Assembly (NCBI GenBank): GCA_002255905.1
Contig: NKIN01000001.1
Span: 186,001-250,000 of the forward strand
Source: Burkholderiales bacterium PBB1
GTDB taxonomy: Bacteria > Pseudomonadota > Gammaproteobacteria > Burkholderiales > Burkholderiaceae_C
Length of the DNA: 64,000 nucleotides
Direction of reading: 5' to 3'
The position numbers and the translations under genes were made by a program. Of the stretch, positions 11,794 through 21,245 are shown piece by piece. The notes beneath the pieces are model-generated. The model worked only from the letters and a program-made list of their open reading frames with translations. It did no database searches and had not been told where the DNA came from. How positions within the stretch are numbered: the stretch's first letter is position 1; each line of letters opens with the position of its first letter.

Positions 11794-12186
11794 TCAGGCG
11801 TGGTGGTAGCGGTATTCCTGGGTACGTCCACCGAAGCCGTAGGCGGTGGCCCGAACATCTTGAACGTAGACGTAGCTTTCGTCGTGCAAGTCTCCGAGCA
11901 GGCCGGCAAATGCCTCGAAGGCCTCGCCGATGTATTGAGCCTTCTCGGCCTTGCTGTTCGTTTCGTCGGTGATCTTGATGTCGAAGTAGAAGCTGCTCTT
12001 GCCTTGGTCTGCCAGCGATCTGCCCGCGACGATCCAGTCTTCGGGATCGACGTACTCGATGGCGATCGAAGTCACTTCGGGGTCCTTGCGGAGGATGCGT
12101 GTGGTCAGTTCCAGCAGGGTCTCAGCGATGCGAGCGCTCATGGCTGCTGACTTCTGCGCGCTGACCTTGACGTTGATGATGGGCAT
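11794..12186 (-). CDS. tautomerase-superfamily protein
   Basis: 130 residues beginning MPIINVKVSAQKS. The catalytic proline would be residue 1 after Met removal, as in 4-oxalocrotonate tautomerase, but the chain is about twice the 62-residue length, matching the longer tautomerase-like subgroup. I place the start at MPIINV rather than the upstream in-frame ATG because Pro-2 is the family hallmark. Substrate unknown. It stands alone, convergent with the YceI gene. Confidence 0.8.
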   Translation of the reverse strand: MPIINVKVSAQKSAAMSARIAETLLELTTRILRKDPEVTSIAIEYVDPEDWIVAGRSLADQGKSSFYFDIKITDETNSKAEKAQYIGEAFEAFAGLLGDLHDESYVYVQDVRATAYGFGGRTQEYRYHHA

Positions 12187-12383
12187 GGTCGGTCCTGGGT
12201 GGTATCGCAACGATGCGACGGCTCCATGGTAGGAACGGCATCACCTCCGGTGAATCGCCGTTGGCGTCAACTCAGTGTTCCGATGCACGAAACAGTGCAT
12301 ACGCGGCGCCGCTGGCAGGGCACGCCTGTTCAGTGGGGTGCGACGCCTGCGCGTCGGTGAGCGCTCTCCGACGAGCGGCGCGG

Positions 12384-13283
12384 TCAGTTCAGCGCTGGAT
12401 CAGCCCTCAGCCGTTCCAGCGCCAGATCCAGGAAGGCGCGCGCCTTCTGCGACGCATGACGGCCCTCTCGGTGCACCAGGTGCACCGGCAGGGCAGGAGG
12501 TTCGAACTCGTTCAGCACGGTCACGAGTCGGCCGTCGCGCAGCTCGTCTGCCACCTGGTACGACAGCAGCCGTGTCAGACCGAATCCGCTGACGGCCGCC
12601 GCCACTGCCGAGTCGTTGGTGGTCGTGATCATCCGTGCATGCAGCTTGACGGTCCTGGGTTCGCCGTTTTCCACCAGTCGCCACTCCGCTGCAGGTGTCA
12701 CCGGGCTCGACGAAACGATGCGATGCGAGCTCAGTGCGTCGGGGGTCTGCGGAACGCCGTGCTGCTCCAGGTAGCGGGGCGCTGCGCAGATCAGGCGACG
12801 CACCCAACCCACCCTTGCGGCCTGCATTGACGAATCGGGCAACTCGCCGATGCGCACCGCGATGTCGACCCCTTCATCCATCATGTTGACCACCCGGTCG
12901 AGGAACCAGCATGACGCGGTGACCTCGGGGTAGCGGTCCAGGTACTCCGTGACGATGGGGGTCACGTACCGGGCCCCGAAGAGCACCGGCGCTGTCAGTG
13001 TCAATCGACCTCTGGGCGAGCCGTGTCGGCCGCTCACCGAGTCATCGGCCTCGGCCAGTTCGGACAGGATGCGCTTGCAGTCCTCTGCGTAGCGTGCACC
13101 ATCTTCGGTCACGCGGACGACACGCGTGGTCCGTGTCAGCAGCCGCACGCCGAGGTGAGCCTCCAGCTCGTTGATCGCCCGGGTGACGACCGGCGGCGAG
13201 ATGTTGAGCTTGCGCGCGGCGCCGGCAAAGCCGCCAGTGTCCACGACCGTCACGAAGATGGTGATCAGGTTCAGGCGGTCCAC
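12384..13283 (-). CDS. LysR-family transcriptional regulator
   Basis: 299 residues. N-terminal winged HTH (residues 1-60: LNLITIFVTVVDTGGFAGAA, then SPPVVTRAINELEAHLGVRL), then the periplasmic-binding-like effector domain. It is transcribed away from the AhpD-like gene at 13434, so the shared 150-base gap is its most likely operator and that gene its most likely target. Effector unknown. Confidence 0.9.
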   Translation of the reverse strand: MDRLNLITIFVTVVDTGGFAGAARKLNISPPVVTRAINELEAHLGVRLLTRTTRVVRVTEDGARYAEDCKRILSELAEADDSVSGRHGSPRGRLTLTAPVLFGARYVTPIVTEYLDRYPEVTASCWFLDRVVNMMDEGVDIAVRIGELPDSSMQAARVGWVRRLICAAPRYLEQHGVPQTPDALSSHRIVSSSPVTPAAEWRLVENGEPRTVKLHARMITTTNDSAVAAAVSGFGLTRLLSYQVADELRDGRLVTVLNEFEPPALPVHLVHREGRHASQKARAFLDLALERLRADPALN

Positions 13284-13433
13284 ATTGTTCCTTCACGCGC
13301 AACGGTGTCTTTGATTCTGCGCGGATTCTCCATTTGAGTGCCACCGCTCACAGTCCTTCCATTCGCTGCGAACGCCGCGAATGCCAGCGAATGTCGCTGG
13401 CCGCACCACTCAATGTCACCAAGGAAACTCATC

Positions 13434-13982
13434 ATGTCCCGTCTCAACATCCCCGCCGTCGAAAACTCCCCCGAAGCCTCCAAGCCGCTGCTCGCTGCCG
13501 TCAAGCAATCACTCGGTGTGGTGCCCAACCTGATGAAGCTGGTGGGCCACAGCCCGGCCGCGCTGGAAGGTTATCTGTCGCTCAACGGCGCGCTGGCCAA
13601 GGGCCAGCTCGACGCCAAACTGCGCGAGCGCATCGCGCTGGCCGTGGCCGAGTACAACGGCTGTGACTATTGCCTGTCAGCGCACGACTACCTGGGCCGC
13701 AATGTGGCCAAGCTCAGTGGCAGCGAGATCGACGCCGCGCGTGATTTCCACTCTGAAGATGCGCGCGCCCATGCTGCGCTGCGCTTCGCGCGCCGAGTCA
13801 CCGAACTGCGCGGTCGCGTCTCCGACGCCGATCTGAGCACCCTGCGCGATGCCGGCTTCGACGAGGCCGAGACGATCGAGATCGTGGTCACGGTGGCGTT
13901 GAATGTGCTGACCAACTACGTCAACAACGTGGCCCAGACCGACATTGACTTCCCCAAGGTCGCGGCGAAGCCCAGGTCCTGA
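13434..13982 (+). CDS. carboxymuconolactone decarboxylase / AhpD-like protein
   Basis: 182 residues of the alkylhydroperoxidase (AhpD) superfamily. The redox motif is in YNGCDYCLSAHDY, a CxxC with the downstream histidine, as in AhpD, so a peroxidase or thiol-redox role is more likely than decarboxylation. ATG 13434 has AAGGAAA in front; the longer frame from 13338 runs through intergenic sequence. Divergent from the LysR gene, its likely regulator. Confidence 0.85.
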   Translation: MSRLNIPAVENSPEASKPLLAAVKQSLGVVPNLMKLVGHSPAALEGYLSLNGALAKGQLDAKLRERIALAVAEYNGCDYCLSAHDYLGRNVAKLSGSEIDAARDFHSEDARAHAALRFARRVTELRGRVSDADLSTLRDAGFDEAETIEIVVTVALNVLTNYVNNVAQTDIDFPKVAAKPRS

Positions 13983-14031
13983 GCGATCGCCGCGCCTGAT
14001 CGATCCGGCGATCGGTACAGGCGCGGCGCTG

Positions 14032-14763
14032 TCAGAGCAGCGGCGCCAACACCCGAACCAGCAAGGGAATCAGGAACGCGGTCGCGACGCTGTTGAGCGC
14101 CAGGGCCAGTGCGGCAAAGGCGCCGTTCACCGTACCGACCTGCAGCGCCCGGGCGGTACCCGCTGCGTGAGCGGCGATGCCCACCGAGAAGCCGCGCACG
14201 GCCGGATCTTCGATGCGCATCAGGTTCAGCAACCCGCGCGCCATCATCGCGCCGCTGATGCCAGTGACCGCCACCGCCATGGCCGCGAGCGCCGGAACGC
14301 CGCCGATCCGCTCAGCCATGCTCATGGCGATCGGCAGCGTGGAGGATTTAGGCGCCAGCGACATCAGCGTGCCATGCGATGCGCCGAGCAGGCGCCCGAT
14401 GGCCAGCGCAGACACGATCGCGACCGTCGAGCCCACCAGCAGCGCCACGCCGATGGGCAGCCACATCGACTTCAATCGATCGAACTGCGCATACAGCGGA
14501 ATGGCCAGTGCCACCGTGGCCGGGCCGATCAGGAAGTGCACGAACTTCGCGCCCTCGAAATACACGGGGTAGGGCGTGCCGGTGAAGTGCAGCACGCCGA
14601 CCAGCCCCACCACCGAGAGCAGGATCGGGTTGACGAGCGAGTGCCCGCCGCTGCGGGTGTACAGCCACAGCGCTGCCAGGTAGACCAGCATGGTCACCGT
14701 CAGCCACAGCAGCGGTGAACTCGACAGGAAGACCCAGACCCGGAACAGACCGACATCGGCCAT
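14032..14763 (-). CDS. lrgB: LrgB family membrane protein
   Basis: 243 residues, almost wholly hydrophobic with about six or seven membrane segments. Family marks are FEGAKFVHFLIGPATVALAIPL and LAPKSSTLPIAMSMAE. LrgB works with LrgA in murein hydrolase/holin-like control or in glycolate/pyruvate export, depending on lineage. It lies 3 bases after lrgA in the same direction. Confidence 0.9.
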   Translation of the reverse strand: MADVGLFRVWVFLSSSPLLWLTVTMLVYLAALWLYTRSGGHSLVNPILLSVVGLVGVLHFTGTPYPVYFEGAKFVHFLIGPATVALAIPLYAQFDRLKSMWLPIGVALLVGSTVAIVSALAIGRLLGASHGTLMSLAPKSSTLPIAMSMAERIGGVPALAAMAVAVTGISGAMMARGLLNLMRIEDPAVRGFSVGIAAHAAGTARALQVGTVNGAFAALALALNSVATAFLIPLLVRVLAPLL

Positions 14764-14766
14764 CGG

Positions 14767-15126
14767 CTACTCCGGCTCTCGGGTCGTGCCCGTCACGCGC
14801 AGCATCCAGCGCAGTGTGAGCGCGGTGGCAATCATCGTCACCGCGGTGCCCACGATGCAGGCGGCCATGAAGGGCAGCCACTCGCGTGCGATGCGGTCGA
14901 AGTACATCATCACGCCAGTGACGGCAGGGATGAACAGCAGCATCAGGTGGCGCAACAGGGCGTTTGCCGCGTCGCGCACCTCATCGGGCAGCCCGCCGCG
15001 CACCAGCAGGCCCACGAACAGCAGCAGCATGCCGACCAGCGGTCCGGGTACGGGCAGCGCAAGTGCCTGCACCGCGACCTCGCCGATCAACTGACACACC
15101 AGCAGCAGTGCGAATCCGTGAACCAT
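14767..15126 (-). CDS. lrgA: LrgA/CidA family holin-like protein
   Basis: 119 residues with four predicted membrane helices and the CidA/LrgA signature LPVPGPLVGMLLLF. Start at MVHGFALLL; the upstream frame is not hydrophobic. It forms an lrgA-lrgB pair. The upstream 168 bases are shared with the divergent PEP-CTERM gene. Confidence 0.9.
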   Translation of the reverse strand: MVHGFALLLVCQLIGEVAVQALALPVPGPLVGMLLLFVGLLVRGGLPDEVRDAANALLRHLMLLFIPAVTGVMMYFDRIAREWLPFMAACIVGTAVTMIATALTLRWMLRVTGTTREPE

Positions 15127-15294
15127 GGTGTCGTTTGTTTCCGGGTGCAGGGATGTTATCGCCTGGTGCCGTGGGTCGTTCCAGCTTCGGCCGGCCGGCC
15201 CCGCACCCACTCGAATCGGGGGGGTGTCACGCAGCCGTCACGCTCGGTTTCTAACGTGCGGTGTTTTGCATCCCACCACCTTGGAACCCTGCCG

Positions 15295-16776
15295 ATGAAC
15301 TCTCCTCTCCGCTCCATCGCGGCGGCTGCCGCCGCACTGTTTGCCGCAGGTGCCGCGCACGCTGCGCCCAGCTTTGTCAACGGTCTGACGATCGCTGCCA
15401 GCACCGGCGACCAGTTCGGTACCTCGGTGAACGACGGCCGCCTGGGCATGTTCTCCGACCTGTACTACGACCGCAGCCGCAACGAGTGGTGGGGCCTGTC
15501 GGACCGCGGCCCGGGCGGTGGCACCTTGTCGTACGAGACCCGGGTGCAGCGCTTCACGCTGGATGTGGACACCGTCACTGGCGCGATCTCGAACTTTCAG
15601 GTGGCGCAAACCATCAAGTTCAGCAGCGCCGGGGTGGCGCTGAACGGCCTGGCACCTGCCACCAGCAGTGTGGTGGGTACCGCCTTCGATCCGGAAGGCT
15701 TCGTCATCAACCCGCGCAACGGCAACCTGCTGGTGAGCGACGAGTACGGCCCCTCGGTCTATGAGTTCAACCGCAGCGGGGCACTGGTTCGCTCGTACAC
15801 CACGCCCGCGAACCTGGTGCCGAAGGTGGGAGCCACGCCCGACTACAACGCCGGCCCCACCGCCTTGACCAGCGGCCGCGAAGGCAACCGCGGTCTGGAA
15901 GGCCTCGCGATCAGCCCGGACGGGCGCTACGCCTACGCCATGCTGCAGAACGGCACGGTGACCGACGGCAACCTCAACGGCGGCAACCTCGACCGCGGCA
16001 TGTACAGCCGCATCGTGCAGTACGACACCACCACCGGCGAGGCCGTGGCGCAGTTCGCCTACCGCCTCGACGGCGCCGGCCCTGCGCCTGCGCAGGGCCG
16101 TGGCATCTCGGCCATCGTGGCGCTCGACGATCACCGCTTCATGGTGCTCGAGCGCAACAACCGGGGTGTGGGCGTGCCCAATGCCAACCTGTCCACCCCC
16201 GACAAGCTGGTCTACACCATCGACATCAGCGGAGCTTCCGACGTCAGCGGCATCGACCTCGACGCGCCGCTGCCTGCCGGCTTCAATGCGGTGACGAAGT
16301 CGGCCTCGCCGCTGCTCAACCTGGCCGCTGCGGACACGCTGGCCGATCCGTCGCTCGCCGCCCTGGGCGGTCGCTCGCCCGAGAAGTGGGAAGGCCTGAC
16401 CGTCGGCCCGCAATTGCAGGACGGCTCGTTCCTGCTGCTGGCCGGCACCGACAACGACTACTCGGTGACGCAGAACGGCAGCAACGTCCAGTTCGATGTC
16501 TACTACAACCCCCTCTCCGGAGCGCGCCTGCAATGCGACCTGGGCGGCACCACCAACTGCTACAGCATCGCGGCCAACGGCAATGTCGGAACCACAAACC
16601 TGGGCAACCTGCCTGCCGGTTATGCCTTGATCCCGGGCGTGCTGCACGCCTACAAGGCCAGCGCGACCGATCTGGGGGGCTACACCGCACCAGTGCCCGA
16701 GCCTTCCACGTACGCGCTGATGCTGGCCGGACTGGCCGGCATCCTGGCGCGCAGCCGTCGCCGCCGCGACGCGTGA
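15295..16776 (+). CDS. esterase-like-activity-of-phytase family protein with PEP-CTERM sorting signal
   Basis: 493 residues. Signal peptide 1-23 (Ala-rich, ending AAHA). The body is a phytase-like beta-propeller with SDRGPGGG, DPEGFVINPRNGNLLVSDEYGPS, REGNRGLEGLAISPDGRY and WEGLTVGPQL, typical of the phytase-like esterase family. The C-terminus is a textbook PEP-CTERM: VPEPSTYALML, a short hydrophobic segment and RSRRRR. So the protein should be handled by exosortase and exposed with the exopolysaccharide; no exosortase gene is in the window. Substrate unproven. Confidence 0.9.
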   Translation: MNSPLRSIAAAAAALFAAGAAHAAPSFVNGLTIAASTGDQFGTSVNDGRLGMFSDLYYDRSRNEWWGLSDRGPGGGTLSYETRVQRFTLDVDTVTGAISNFQVAQTIKFSSAGVALNGLAPATSSVVGTAFDPEGFVINPRNGNLLVSDEYGPSVYEFNRSGALVRSYTTPANLVPKVGATPDYNAGPTALTSGREGNRGLEGLAISPDGRYAYAMLQNGTVTDGNLNGGNLDRGMYSRIVQYDTTTGEAVAQFAYRLDGAGPAPAQGRGISAIVALDDHRFMVLERNNRGVGVPNANLSTPDKLVYTIDISGASDVSGIDLDAPLPAGFNAVTKSASPLLNLAAADTLADPSLAALGGRSPEKWEGLTVGPQLQDGSFLLLAGTDNDYSVTQNGSNVQFDVYYNPLSGARLQCDLGGTTNCYSIAANGNVGTTNLGNLPAGYALIPGVLHAYKASATDLGGYTAPVPEPSTYALMLAGLAGILARSRRRRDA

Positions 16777-16777
16777 T

Positions 16778-17584
16778 CTAGGCCGTCGGCATCGCGTACA
16801 TCACATTGATGCGCGCGATGTACTTCGGCACCGGGCCGTGCACCGGGCTGCCGACATGCAGCACCGATGCCGGCCCGAAGCCATGGCGAAAGAACAAGGC
16901 CGAGCCCTTGGCCGGCCGCACGTCATGGCTGCTGCCGTCGGGGCGGTACAGGCGGGTGTCGCCGCCCTGCACGCCATCCTCGGGGCCGTTCAGGTACAGC
17001 AGCATCGTCAGGCACGAGCGCAGGTGCGCGGGCCACTGCAACATGCGGCGGCGCTCGGTGTCGAGCGAATAGCCGGGCCACTCGCCATCGGTGTGGCGGT
17101 TGAACACATCGCCGTCGTCGTAGCGGTACATGTTGAGCCGCTCCGACAGGCGCGGGTGCAGCGTCATGCCGTCGATGCTTTGCGGCAGCAGCGCAGCCAT
17201 GCGTGCGAAGACCGGGCCGAGGAACTCCGAATCGGCCACCCAGTGCACCGACTTGTTGATGCGCATGCCCGGTGGCGTGGCGATGCCCGGGGCCTCCTTG
17301 CGGTAGCCGAACCGCTCGCTCGCCTCGATCACCGCATCGGCCTCCGCGTGGCTCAGCACATGGTGGATCTCGAAGGCGAGCAGCCCGCCGAGTTCGATGT
17401 CGCGGCGCTGGGGGTTGGGCGCATCCGCGGTGCCCAAGGTGAGTGCGGCGGGTGGGGTCACGAAGGCGTGGATCGGCGTGTCCGGCACCACGCCGCCGTG
17501 CGGCAGCGAGCCCGGCAACAGCGCGACCGCGCGGTGGGCCGGCCAGGCGGGGTGGGTGCGGTCGGCAGGGATCGCTCGGGACAT
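16778..17584 (-). CDS. 2OG-Fe(II) oxygenase (prolyl 4-hydroxylase-like)
   Basis: 268 residues. The iron facial triad is visible: HTD in VFNRHTDGEWPGY and the distal histidine in VLHVGSPVHG, followed by KYIARINVMY with the 2-oxoglutarate-binding basic residue. I chose MSRAIPADRT as start; the frame extends upstream to 17740 but would overlap the divergent GST promoter. Substrate unknown; it ends next to the convergent PEP-CTERM gene. Confidence 0.78.
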   Translation of the reverse strand: MSRAIPADRTHPAWPAHRAVALLPGSLPHGGVVPDTPIHAFVTPPAALTLGTADAPNPQRRDIELGGLLAFEIHHVLSHAEADAVIEASERFGYRKEAPGIATPPGMRINKSVHWVADSEFLGPVFARMAALLPQSIDGMTLHPRLSERLNMYRYDDGDVFNRHTDGEWPGYSLDTERRRMLQWPAHLRSCLTMLLYLNGPEDGVQGGDTRLYRPDGSSHDVRPAKGSALFFRHGFGPASVLHVGSPVHGPVPKYIARINVMYAMPTA

Positions 17585-17727
17585 GGCGTGCGGGCAGGTC
17601 GTGGAGGGCGGGGACACCGAGGGCAGGGGGACGATCAGCGGCGCATTGTCGGCGTGCCGCGCCCCCACACGATTTCTCGTTGTTCTCCACAATCCGATCC
17701 TCGGCCACCACCGTTCGAGGACAACAC

Positions 17728-18606
17728 GTGACTGCATCAACCGACTACACCCCTCCCAAGGTCTGGACCTGGGACAAAGCCAACGGCGGCGAGTTCGCGA
17801 ACATCAACCGGCCGATCTCCGGCCCCACCCACGACAAGGTGCTGCCGGTCGGCCGCCACCCGTTGCAGCTCTATTCGATGGCCACGCCCAACGGCGTGAA
17901 GGTCACCATCATGCTGGAGGAACTGCTGGCCGCAGGCCATGCGGGCGCCGAGTACGACGCCTGGCTGATTCGGATCAACGCGGGCGACCAATTCGGCTCG
18001 GGGTTCGTGGAGATCAATCCGAACTCCAAGATCCCCGCGCTGCTGGACCGCAGCACCGCCAAGCCGATCCGCCTGTTCGAGTCGGGCTCGATCCTGTTGT
18101 ACCTGGCCGAGAAGTTCGGGGCCTTTCTGCCCAAGGACATCGCCACGCGCACCGAAACGCTGAACTGGTTGTTCTGGCAGATGGGCAGTGGCCCCTACCT
18201 GGGCGGCGGCTTCGGCCACTTCTATGCCTACGCGCCCAAGAAGTTCGAGTACGCGATCGACCGTTTCACGATGGAGGTCAAACGCCAGCTGGATGTCCTG
18301 GACCGGCGTCTGGCCGACAACGAGTACCTTGCCGGGCAGGATTACACGATCGCCGACATCGCGGTGTTCCCCTGGTACGGCGCCCTGCTGAAGGGCACGA
18401 TTTATGGCGCGGCGGAGTTTCTCAGCGTGCACGAGTACCGGCACCTGCAGCGCTGGGTCGACGCGATCGCGGCTCGGCCCGCCGTCAAGCGCGGGCGCAT
18501 GGTCAACCGCACCTGGGGCGAGCCGTCGGAGCAACTCCACGAGCGGCACGAGGCCAGCGATTTCGACACCAAGACGCAGGACCGCATGCCGGCGTCGGGT
18601 GCCTAG
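17728..18606 (+). CDS. yghU: YghU-type glutathione S-transferase / disulfide-bond oxidoreductase
   Basis: 292 residues, GTG start with CGAGGA 7 bases before it. Thioredoxin-like GST N-domain (about 50-135, with ATPNGVKVTIMLEE, NPNSKIPAL and ESGSILLYLAEKFG) and helical C-domain with YTIADIAVFPWYG. The N-terminal extension DYTPPKVWTWDKANGG is diagnostic of YghU/YfcG-type enzymes, which reduce disulfides using two glutathiones. Confidence 0.9.
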   Translation: MTASTDYTPPKVWTWDKANGGEFANINRPISGPTHDKVLPVGRHPLQLYSMATPNGVKVTIMLEELLAAGHAGAEYDAWLIRINAGDQFGSGFVEINPNSKIPALLDRSTAKPIRLFESGSILLYLAEKFGAFLPKDIATRTETLNWLFWQMGSGPYLGGGFGHFYAYAPKKFEYAIDRFTMEVKRQLDVLDRRLADNEYLAGQDYTIADIAVFPWYGALLKGTIYGAAEFLSVHEYRHLQRWVDAIAARPAVKRGRMVNRTWGEPSEQLHERHEASDFDTKTQDRMPASGA

Positions 18607-18680
18607 CAGCGCCGGTGTCGCGCGTTAAGCTTCGGTTGCGACCGTTCGATGCGCACATTTCCTCGGCCCTTGGAGCTCCC

Positions 18681-19298
18681 ATGATCCAGATCGTCTACAT
18701 CAGCAGCGCCGTGGCGCCGTGGTCGACCGAGCAACTGCTCGAACTGCTGCAGCAGTGCCTGAAAAACAATGCGGCCCGCGGTGTCACCGGCATGCTGCTC
18801 TATGGCGAAGACACCTTCCTGCAGGCGCTGGAAGGTGACGACGCCGTGATCGACGCGCTGATCGAGAAGATCGCTCGCGATCCGCGCCACGCCAAGATCC
18901 AGCTGCTGCACCGGCGGCCGATCGAGCGGCGCCAGTATGCCGACTGGAGCATGGGATTCAAGCGGATCTCCGAGCGTGAACTGACCGGCATCAAGGGCCT
19001 GAAGGATTTCGGCGCGAAGGATTTCAACTTCGATTACCTGGTGCGCAACGAAGGCATCGTCGATGCGCTGATGGACCACTACCGGGTGCCGCACTGGGAT
19101 CCGCTGGTGCGCGAGCTCGACGCCAAGGACAAGGTCATCGAGCACCTGAAGCAGGCCCTGCTGCAATCGCGGGGCAGTGTCGACATCGCCACCCTGGTGC
19201 TCGAAAGCATCGCCGATGCGGGCAAGGCCGGCACGCTGAGCGATCGGCACATGCGTCTGTGCGAGTCGGCGCTGGCCCAGCTGCGCGGCGCCAGCTGA
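18681..19298 (+). CDS. BLUF-domain blue-light sensor
   Basis: 205 residues. BLUF domain at 1-95 with the FAD-coupled residues expected for the photocycle: Tyr6, Asn29/Asn30, Gln48 (TFLQALEG) and Trp89 (ADWSMGF). The following 110 residues are helical and match no output domain I know, so it probably signals by protein contact, like short BLUF proteins. ATG 18681 follows TGGAGC. No EAL, GGDEF or regulator gene adjoins it. Confidence 0.9.
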   Translation: MIQIVYISSAVAPWSTEQLLELLQQCLKNNAARGVTGMLLYGEDTFLQALEGDDAVIDALIEKIARDPRHAKIQLLHRRPIERRQYADWSMGFKRISERELTGIKGLKDFGAKDFNFDYLVRNEGIVDALMDHYRVPHWDPLVRELDAKDKVIEHLKQALLQSRGSVDIATLVLESIADAGKAGTLSDRHMRLCESALAQLRGAS

Positions 19299-19405
19299 GC
19301 GTGCAGGCCGACCGAGCCGAGGGCACCGCGGCCGGGCACTGATGGCGCCTGTGCCCCGAGGTCGATGCGCCGTGTCTGGTCGTCGACCGCAGCAGGTGCG
19401 TGCTT

Positions 19406-20416
19406 TCATCGACCTGGCGGTCGAGGCGTTGCGAGCCCGTCTGGCGCTGCGCTGGCAGCGGCTTCGTCCCAGGTGCCGGTGTTCTGCGATTGGGGCGACC
19501 AGTCGCGAAAGCGCCAGCGCAGCGGCAGGGCCTCGTGCAGCCGCCAGCCTGCGTCCACCTGGAAGCGCCAGGCGCGCTGCGCACCCTTGAAGGCCGCGAT
19601 GGTGTTCAACAGCTCGCCCTCCCACACCACTTCTGCGCGGCCGGTCAGCGTGAGCAAGTCGCCGGTGTCGAAGTCGATGAACAGCACACCGGCACGCGGA
19701 TTGACGGCCAGGTTGCCCAGCGTCATGAACATGAAGTTGCCGAGGAAATCGGGCACCACGAAGGTGTGCTCGTCTTCGATGTGCACGAAGCCCGCACGAC
19801 CCCCGCGGTGCGACACGTCGGCCCCGGCACCCGGCGCATGGCTGGCGATGAACAGCGTGTCGGCCTGTGCGATCAGCGCGCGCGCAGGCGCGTCGAGCAC
19901 CGTCAGCGCCTCGCGCCGGCGCGGCTGCAGATCGCCCGCAGCCCGCACCCATTCCATGTCGCGGCCCTGGATGTACTGTGGGCAGTTGCCCACGGTCTGC
20001 TCCACCGCCACCGCGAAGCTGTGGTCGCTGACCTCGCTCACGTGGCCGTTCACGCGGTTGCGTCGGCGTGTGTGCAATTCGATGCCCAGCAAGCCCAGCG
20101 GCGCGCCCGGGGTGAGCCCCTCGGCCAGCGGGTCGCCCGGCACTGGCCCGGCCGCGAAGCGCAGGCTCCGGTCGTCGGGAGACTGGATGAAGCCGGGCTC
20201 GCCCACCAGCACCGAGGCCCAGGGGCGTTGCTGGGCATCGACCGATCCCACCAGCACGAAAGGCAGCTGCGCAAAGAAGGTGCGGTGCTGTTGCGGCAGG
20301 TGGGTGCGCACCACCCGCTGCCCGACGCCGAGCATGCGGTCGGCAACGCCCAGGCGCTGCTGAACGGCCCGCTCGCCGGCATGGAAGGGGTGGTCGTGAC
20401 CGGTGGTGTCGTCCAT
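19406..20416 (-). CDS. pyridoxamine 5'-phosphate oxidase-related FMN-binding protein
   Basis: 336 residues. The C-terminal half (about 175-300) has the split-barrel PNPOx pattern, with DTLFIASH, VPDFLGNFMFMTLGNLAVNP and VLFIDFDTGDLLTLTG. The N-terminal half repeats a related pattern (FVLVGSVDAQQRPWASVLVG). This two-lobed type is common beside GST genes. Start MDDTTGHDHPFH; 33 bases after the GST gene, so likely co-transcribed. Substrate unknown. Confidence 0.78.
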   Translation of the reverse strand: MDDTTGHDHPFHAGERAVQQRLGVADRMLGVGQRVVRTHLPQQHRTFFAQLPFVLVGSVDAQQRPWASVLVGEPGFIQSPDDRSLRFAAGPVPGDPLAEGLTPGAPLGLLGIELHTRRRNRVNGHVSEVSDHSFAVAVEQTVGNCPQYIQGRDMEWVRAAGDLQPRRREALTVLDAPARALIAQADTLFIASHAPGAGADVSHRGGRAGFVHIEDEHTFVVPDFLGNFMFMTLGNLAVNPRAGVLFIDFDTGDLLTLTGRAEVVWEGELLNTIAAFKGAQRAWRFQVDAGWRLHEALPLRWRFRDWSPQSQNTGTWDEAAASAAPDGLATPRPPGR

Positions 20417-20449
20417 GGTGCGGGCTCCTGCAGACGTTGCGCGCAGCAC

Positions 20450-21079
20450 TCAGGCCGCCAGGCCGACGGCGGTCTTCGGGAAGGGCACGAAGCCGGGCAG
20501 GGCTTCGATGCGCGCCAGCCAGCCACGCACCTGCGGGTACGGCGACAGATCCACATGGCCCTCGGGCGCAGCGGCGATGTAGCTGTAGGCCGAGACGTCG
20601 GCGATCGTGGCCGACGGCGCGGCGAGGAAGGCGCGCTGAGTCAGCGTGCGTTCCATCACCCCCAGCAACTGGTGCGAGCTGGCGATCAGCTCTTCCGCAT
20701 TCAGCTTGGCGCCGAACACGGTGACGCGGCGCGCTGCCGCCGGGCCATAGGCAATCAGCCCCGCGGCCACCGACAGCCAGGCCTGCACCGCGGCCTGACC
20801 GGCCGCATCGGCGGGCAGCCAGCGGTTGGCCGTGTCGTAGCGGCGGGCGAGGTACACGAGGATGGCGTTCGAATCGAACACCACCGTGTCGCCGTCTTCC
20901 AGCACCGGCACCTGACCGAACGGGTTGAGGCGCAGGAAGGCTTCGGTCTTGTGCTCGCCCTGGCGCAGATTGACCGGCACCAGTTGGTGCGGCAGGCCGA
21001 GCAGCGACAGCATCAGCTCTGCGCGGTGGGCGTGGCCCGACAACGGGAAGTGGTGCAGCTTGAGTGAGGGGTTGGTCAT
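20450..21079 (-). CDS. glutathione S-transferase family protein
   Basis: 209 residues. N-terminal thioredoxin-like domain ([42 protein letters not shown]) and C-terminal all-helical domain ([13 protein letters not shown]). Start at MTNPSLKL, preceded by GGAGAT on the coding strand. A strong 27-base palindrome sits about 140 bases upstream (21217-21243) and may control it. Confidence 0.88.
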   Translation of the reverse strand: MTNPSLKLHHFPLSGHAHRAELMLSLLGLPHQLVPVNLRQGEHKTEAFLRLNPFGQVPVLEDGDTVVFDSNAILVYLARRYDTANRWLPADAAGQAAVQAWLSVAAGLIAYGPAAARRVTVFGAKLNAEELIASSHQLLGVMERTLTQRAFLAAPSATIADVSAYSYIAAAPEGHVDLSPYPQVRGWLARIEALPGFVPFPKTAVGLAA

Positions 21080-21216
21080 GGTGATCTCCGGGTCTGAGGA
21101 CAGTGGGGCGGTACAGGCCTGGCAGCCCGTCGGGCTGTGAGGTTCGCTGCGGTGTCGCTGCGATGGAGCTACTGTCGTGCAGCCGGCCGGCCAAGAGAAT
21201 CCGCGGCGCGGCGAAG

Positions 21217-21243
21217 GCACTGTTTCCGATTCGGAAACAGTGC
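21217..21243. promoter_or_regulatory. 27-bp near-perfect palindrome, candidate operator
   Basis: GCACTGTTTCCGA, one T, then TCGGAAACAGTGC: two 13-base perfect arms around a single central base. So small a centre suits a dimeric repressor site better than an RNA hairpin. It lies upstream of the minus-strand GST gene (start 21079) and downstream of the metal cluster. No regulator gene adjoins it. Confidence 0.6.
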
Positions 21244-21245
21244 AG

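Noticed and set aside
18603-21194. 863-codon minus-strand frame across BLUF, FMN-protein and GST genes
   Set aside because: It spans three real genes in other frames or strands and has low-complexity Arg/Ala/Pro content without motifs.
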